Part shown: positions 34,169 through 37,015 of the stretch, in pieces
How the letters are laid out: every line of letters begins with the position of its first letter
Numbering within the stretch: the first letter of the stretch is position 1
From: Allobosea sp. Root483D1
GTDB lineage: Bacteria; Pseudomonadota; Alphaproteobacteria; Rhizobiales; Beijerinckiaceae
Direction: 5' to 3'
Assembly (NCBI RefSeq): GCF_001429505.1
Contig: NZ_LMJW01000020.1
Span: forward strand, 220,135 to 257,149
DNA length: 37,015 nucleotides
The notes under the pieces: generated by a model
What the model was told of the DNA's origin: nothing
Database searches by the model: none
Seen by the model: only the letters and a program-made list of their open reading frames with translations
Position numbers and translations under genes: made by a program

Positions 34169-35944
34169 ATGGCCCCTACGAATCTGGCACTGGCCCGCAA
34201 GCGCGACGCCGCGAAGCTCACCGAGGGGCTGCGCGGGATCGTCGTCTACCTGGTCGCGATCTCCTGCCTGATCAACCTGCTGGCGCTCACCGGCTCGCTC
34301 TACATGATGCAGGTCTACGACCGGGCGCTGACCAGCGGCAGTGTCCAGACGCTCGTTGCGCTCTCGGTGATCGCCCTCGTGCTCTTCCTGTTCCAGGGCG
34401 GCTTTGACGCCATTCGATCGCGCGTGCTGTCGCGGATCGGCGCACGCTTCGATCATGAGGTCGCGCCGATCGCGCATCGGGTGACGATCGACATGCCGCG
34501 CTTCGGCTTCTCCACCACCGAAGCGCTCGAACGCGGCCGCGATGTCGACACCGTCCGCAGCTTCCTGGGTGGCCAGGGACCGGGCGCGTTGTTCGACCTG
34601 CCCTGGATCCCGATCTATCTCGGCTTCATCTATCTGCTGCATCCCTGGCTCGGCGCGTTGACGCTCGGCGGCGCCGTGGTGCTGAGCTTGCTGACATTGG
34701 CGAGCGAAATCGTCGCCCGCCGCATCGCCGGCGAAGCCAGGCAGTCGGCTCTCGGGCGCAGCACGATCGCCGAATCGAACGCGCGCAATGCCGAGGTGCT
34801 GAAGGCGATGGGTTTCGCCGGGCGCGCGACCCAGCGCTTCGCCGAGGCCAACGAGGTCCACCTCGACTTGCAATCGCGCGCCAGCGACATCGTCGGCTCC
34901 TTCGGCGCCTTCGCGAAGATCCTGCGCATGATCCTGCAATCGGCCGTGCTCGGGCTCGGTGCCTATCTCACCATCAAGGGCGAGCTCTCGGCCGGCGCGA
35001 TCATCGCGGCCTCGGTGGCTTCCGCCCGCGCCTTGGCGCCGGTCGACCAGGCGATCGCCAACTGGAAACCCTTCGTCGCCGCCCGCCAGAGCTTCGCCCG
35101 CCTGCGCGAGACCGTCGTTGCCCTCAGCAAGGCGATCGAGCCGATGCCGCTGCCGGCGCCGCATCGCGACCTCAAGGTCGATCGGATCACGGTCGCCGCG
35201 CCCGGCAGCGGCCAGATCCTGCTCAGCGAGGTCAGCTTCGAGGTCGGCGCCGGCAAGGCGGTCGGCATCATCGGGCCGAGCGGTGGCGGCAAGACGACGC
35301 TGGTGCGCGCGCTGACCGGCATCTGGCCGACCCTGCGCGGCGCCGTCCGCCTCGACGGGGCCGAGCTCGAGCAATGGCCGGAGGAGGATCTCGGCCGGGC
35401 CGTCGGATACCTGCCGCAGGAGGTCGGTCTGCTCGACGCGACTGTCGAGGAGAACATTTCGCGGCTTTCCGAGCATGAGGATTCGAGCGGCGTCGTCGCG
35501 GCGGCGACCGCAACCGGCATCCACGACATGATCGTACGCCTGCCGGCCGGTTACCGCACGCCGTTGGGGCCGCAGGGCATGGCGATCTCGGCCGGTCAGC
35601 GCCAGCGCATCGGCCTGGCCCGCGCCCTCTACGGCAATCCTTTCCTCGTCGTGATGGATGAGCCGAACTCCAATCTCGACGGCGAAGGCGAGGCCGCGCT
35701 GACCAAGGCGATCGAGCAGCTCAAGGCCCGGGGCGCGATCGTCATCATCGTCGCGCATCGACCGAGCGCGCTTGCCGCTGTCGACTATGTCGGGGTGATC
35801 CAGGCCGGCAAGCTGACCGCTTTCGGGCCGAAGGACCAGATCATCAGGCCCACGGGCGGTGCGGAGGCGGCGGAAGCGGCACCAAGGCCGGCCGCGACCA
35901 TGCCTAAAGCCATGCCATTCGAGCTCCAGCGGGTGTCGGTATGA
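34169..35944 (+). CDS. Type I secretion ABC transporter ATPase/permease (PrtD family)
   Basis: This 591-residue inner-membrane half-transporter powers export of RTX proteins. An N-terminal membrane domain (about 20-300) contains the YMMQVYDRALTSGSVQTL motif typical of PrtD/LapB-like exporters, and there is no C39 peptidase domain. The ATPase domain has Walker A GPSGGGKTT, signature ISAGQRQRIGLAR and Walker B FLVVMDEPNSNLD, all characteristic of PrtD. The signature reads SAGQ rather than SGGQ, as is usual in this family. ATG 34169 has CGGGAG seven bases upstream; the earlier in-frame start would lie in the hairpin. It follows the RTX peroxidase gene and overlaps the next RTX gene by four bases. 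The HlyD-type adaptor is probably beyond the window. Confidence 0.93.
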   Translation: MAPTNLALARKRDAAKLTEGLRGIVVYLVAISCLINLLALTGSLYMMQVYDRALTSGSVQTLVALSVIALVLFLFQGGFDAIRSRVLSRIGARFDHEVAPIAHRVTIDMPRFGFSTTEALERGRDVDTVRSFLGGQGPGALFDLPWIPIYLGFIYLLHPWLGALTLGGAVVLSLLTLASEIVARRIAGEARQSALGRSTIAESNARNAEVLKAMGFAGRATQRFAEANEVHLDLQSRASDIVGSFGAFAKILRMILQSAVLGLGAYLTIKGELSAGAIIAASVASARALAPVDQAIANWKPFVAARQSFARLRETVVALSKAIEPMPLPAPHRDLKVDRITVAAPGSGQILLSEVSFEVGAGKAVGIIGPSGGGKTTLVRALTGIWPTLRGAVRLDGAELEQWPEEDLGRAVGYLPQEVGLLDATVEENISRLSEHEDSSGVVAAATATGIHDMIVRLPAGYRTPLGPQGMAISAGQRQRIGLARALYGNPFLVVMDEPNSNLDGEGEAALTKAIEQLKARGAIVIIVAHRPSALAAVDYVGVIQAGKLTAFGPKDQIIRPTGGAEAAEAAPRPAATMPKAMPFELQRVSV

Positions 35945-37015
35945 TCGACGTCAAAGCCGCCCGGCGCACGCAAGACGCGCCACAGAATCCAACTCAATCC
36001 TATGAGCGGAACGGACAGGATACCCCGCTCTCTCTGCGCGGCCCGGCCATGCTCGTCGCGCTGATGGCTGCCGTGATCGCCTATTTCCAGGGCATCATCG
36101 ATCCCGGCAAGGCGGCAACGCCGCAGCCCCAACCCGAGCAGCCACAGCCTCCCGCCGTCGATGACAGGGTCGCCAGGGCCACGGACGAGGAGCCGGCGGC
36201 GAAGGCGGTGACCGAGGCCGGCGAGATCCCGGACGAGACCGGCGCACTCGGCGAAGCCGCCGAGAAGGCGGTCGGCAGCGGCGGGCCCGGGTCGACCGTG
36301 CCCGGCCTGCCCGATTTCCTCGGCATCGATTCGCCGATGTTCGAATTCGAGCAGCTGCCTTTGCCACCGCTGCGCTCGGTGCGGATTCCGAACGGTTTCG
36401 GTGATGACGCCAGCAATGACAACTGGTCTTCCCTCCGTGTTCCCACCGGCTCGGGCGGCTTGTTCGAGGTCGGCTTGCCGACCGTGGCCGGCTCCTTCCC
36501 TTCGCCGATCATCGGTCCGGGTGCGGGAGGCGGGCCTGATATCCGCCCGCCCGGCCCGGTCGATCCCGGCCCCGAATTGCCGCCGCGCAACCGCGCCCCG
36601 CGCCTCGCCGGGCCGGTTCGGCTGGTGGACATCGGCCCGTGCCAGACCACGCTCCTGACCATGGCACTGCTGCTCGCCGGAGCGAGCGATGCCGATGCGG
36701 ATCCGCTCACCATTCGCCAGATCATCGTCTCGCATGGCACGTTGCAGCTGGTCGCGGGCGGTTGGCTCTACACCCCCGCAAAGGGCCATTACGGTCCGGT
36801 CACGGTCAGCTACGTCATCAGCGACGGCAAGGTCGGGGTGGTCCAGCACGCTCAATTCGAGGTGGTGGAGATCCTGGAGCTCACCGGCACCGCGGGCAAC
36901 GACGTCCTAATCGGCACCGAATGCCGTGACCTCATCGAAGGCCTCGGCGGCGACGACCTGATCGAGGGCCGCGGCGCGGACGACATCATCCTCGCCGGTG
37001 CCGGCAACGACACCG
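35941..37015 (+). CDS. RTX-repeat protein with N-terminal hydrophobic segment (3' end outside window)
   Basis: The frame starts with ATG overlapping the ATPase stop (ATGA) and is open for 358 codons to the window edge. Residues 35-52 form one hydrophobic segment (PAMLVALMAAVIAYFQGI) that could be a membrane helix. A proline- and acid-rich linker follows to about 220. Then comes a cadherin-like beta domain (DADADPLTIRQIIV, GGWLYTPAKGHYGPVTVSYV), a kind found in tandem in RTX adhesins. The last 40 residues are RTX repeats (AGNDVLIGTECRDLIEG, GGDDLIEG). A type I substrate is not normally membrane anchored, so it may be a tethering or retention partner, or the helix may be part of an unusual leader. 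Position in place of hlyD is odd. Confidence 0.8.
   Translation, partial: MIDVKAARRTQDAPQNPTQSYERNGQDTPLSLRGPAMLVALMAAVIAYFQGIIDPGKAATPQPQPEQPQPPAVDDRVARATDEEPAAKAVTEAGEIPDETGALGEAAEKAVGSGGPGSTVPGLPDFLGIDSPMFEFEQLPLPPLRSVRIPNGFGDDASNDNWSSLRVPTGSGGLFEVGLPTVAGSFPSPIIGPGAGGGPDIRPPGPVDPGPELPPRNRAPRLAGPVRLVDIGPCQTTLLTMALLLAGASDADADPLTIRQIIVSHGTLQLVAGGWLYTPAKGHYGPVTVSYVISDGKVGVVQHAQFEVVEILELTGTAGNDVLIGTECRDLIEGLGGDDLIEGRGADDIILAGAGNDT

Overview
The window is a high-GC chromosomal segment. Frequent GTG/TTG starts, a complete ccoNOQP-ccoGHIS (fixNOQP-fixGHIS) block, Rhizobiales-style dispersed hairpin repeats and an RTX/type I secretion locus point to an alphaproteobacterium of the Hyphomicrobiales, with a Bosea-like genome the best guess. 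The taxon is an inference from gene content, not a computed match. No rRNA, tRNA, CRISPR array or intact insertion sequence was seen.

Region 1 (241-5793) is a divergent sugar-acid or organic-acid catabolic locus. One arm (minus strand) carries a GntR/FCD regulator, a dihydrodipicolinate-synthase-family lyase and an IlvD/Edd [2Fe-2S] sugar-acid dehydratase. The other arm (plus strand) carries a Bug/TctC-type periplasmic solute receptor and an RraA-like aldolase. Two overlapping palindromes between the arms are the likely GntR operators. The same nested-hairpin repeat sits between the last two genes of each arm. Region 2 (5794-8164) holds another inverted repeat, a luciferase-like flavin oxidoreductase, a small unknown protein and a GNAT-like protein.

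Region 3 (8225-17042) is the microaerobic respiration block. It contains an FNR-type [4Fe-4S] regulator, the cbb3 oxidase structural genes ccoNOQP (the 51-residue ccoQ included) and the assembly genes ccoGHIS. TTGAT-N4-ATCAA-type boxes lie upstream of both the regulator and ccoN, so the regulator probably controls itself and the oxidase. Region 4 (17011-21439) is an envelope set: two small secreted proteins, an L,D-transpeptidase, a DsbA-like oxidoreductase and a QseBC/PmrAB-like two-component system preceded by a perfect CTTAAG-N5-CTTAAG box.

Region 5 (21545-24758) is a divergent katG/oxyR pair with an OxyR-type palindrome over the oxyR start codon. It is followed by the stub of an AraC-family gene. 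Region 6 (24935-37015) has a NarX/LuxR-type two-component system transcribed away from a giant gene. That gene encodes a 2284-residue heme peroxidase of the animal (peroxidase-cyclooxygenase) type fused to RTX calcium-binding repeats, a bacterial 'peroxicin'-like exoenzyme. Next come a PrtD-type type I secretion ATPase and, overlapping it by four bases, a second RTX protein with an N-terminal hydrophobic segment that runs off the window. The least-described parts are the peroxidase, with its acidic linker holding the protein's only two cysteines, and this membrane-tethered RTX partner.
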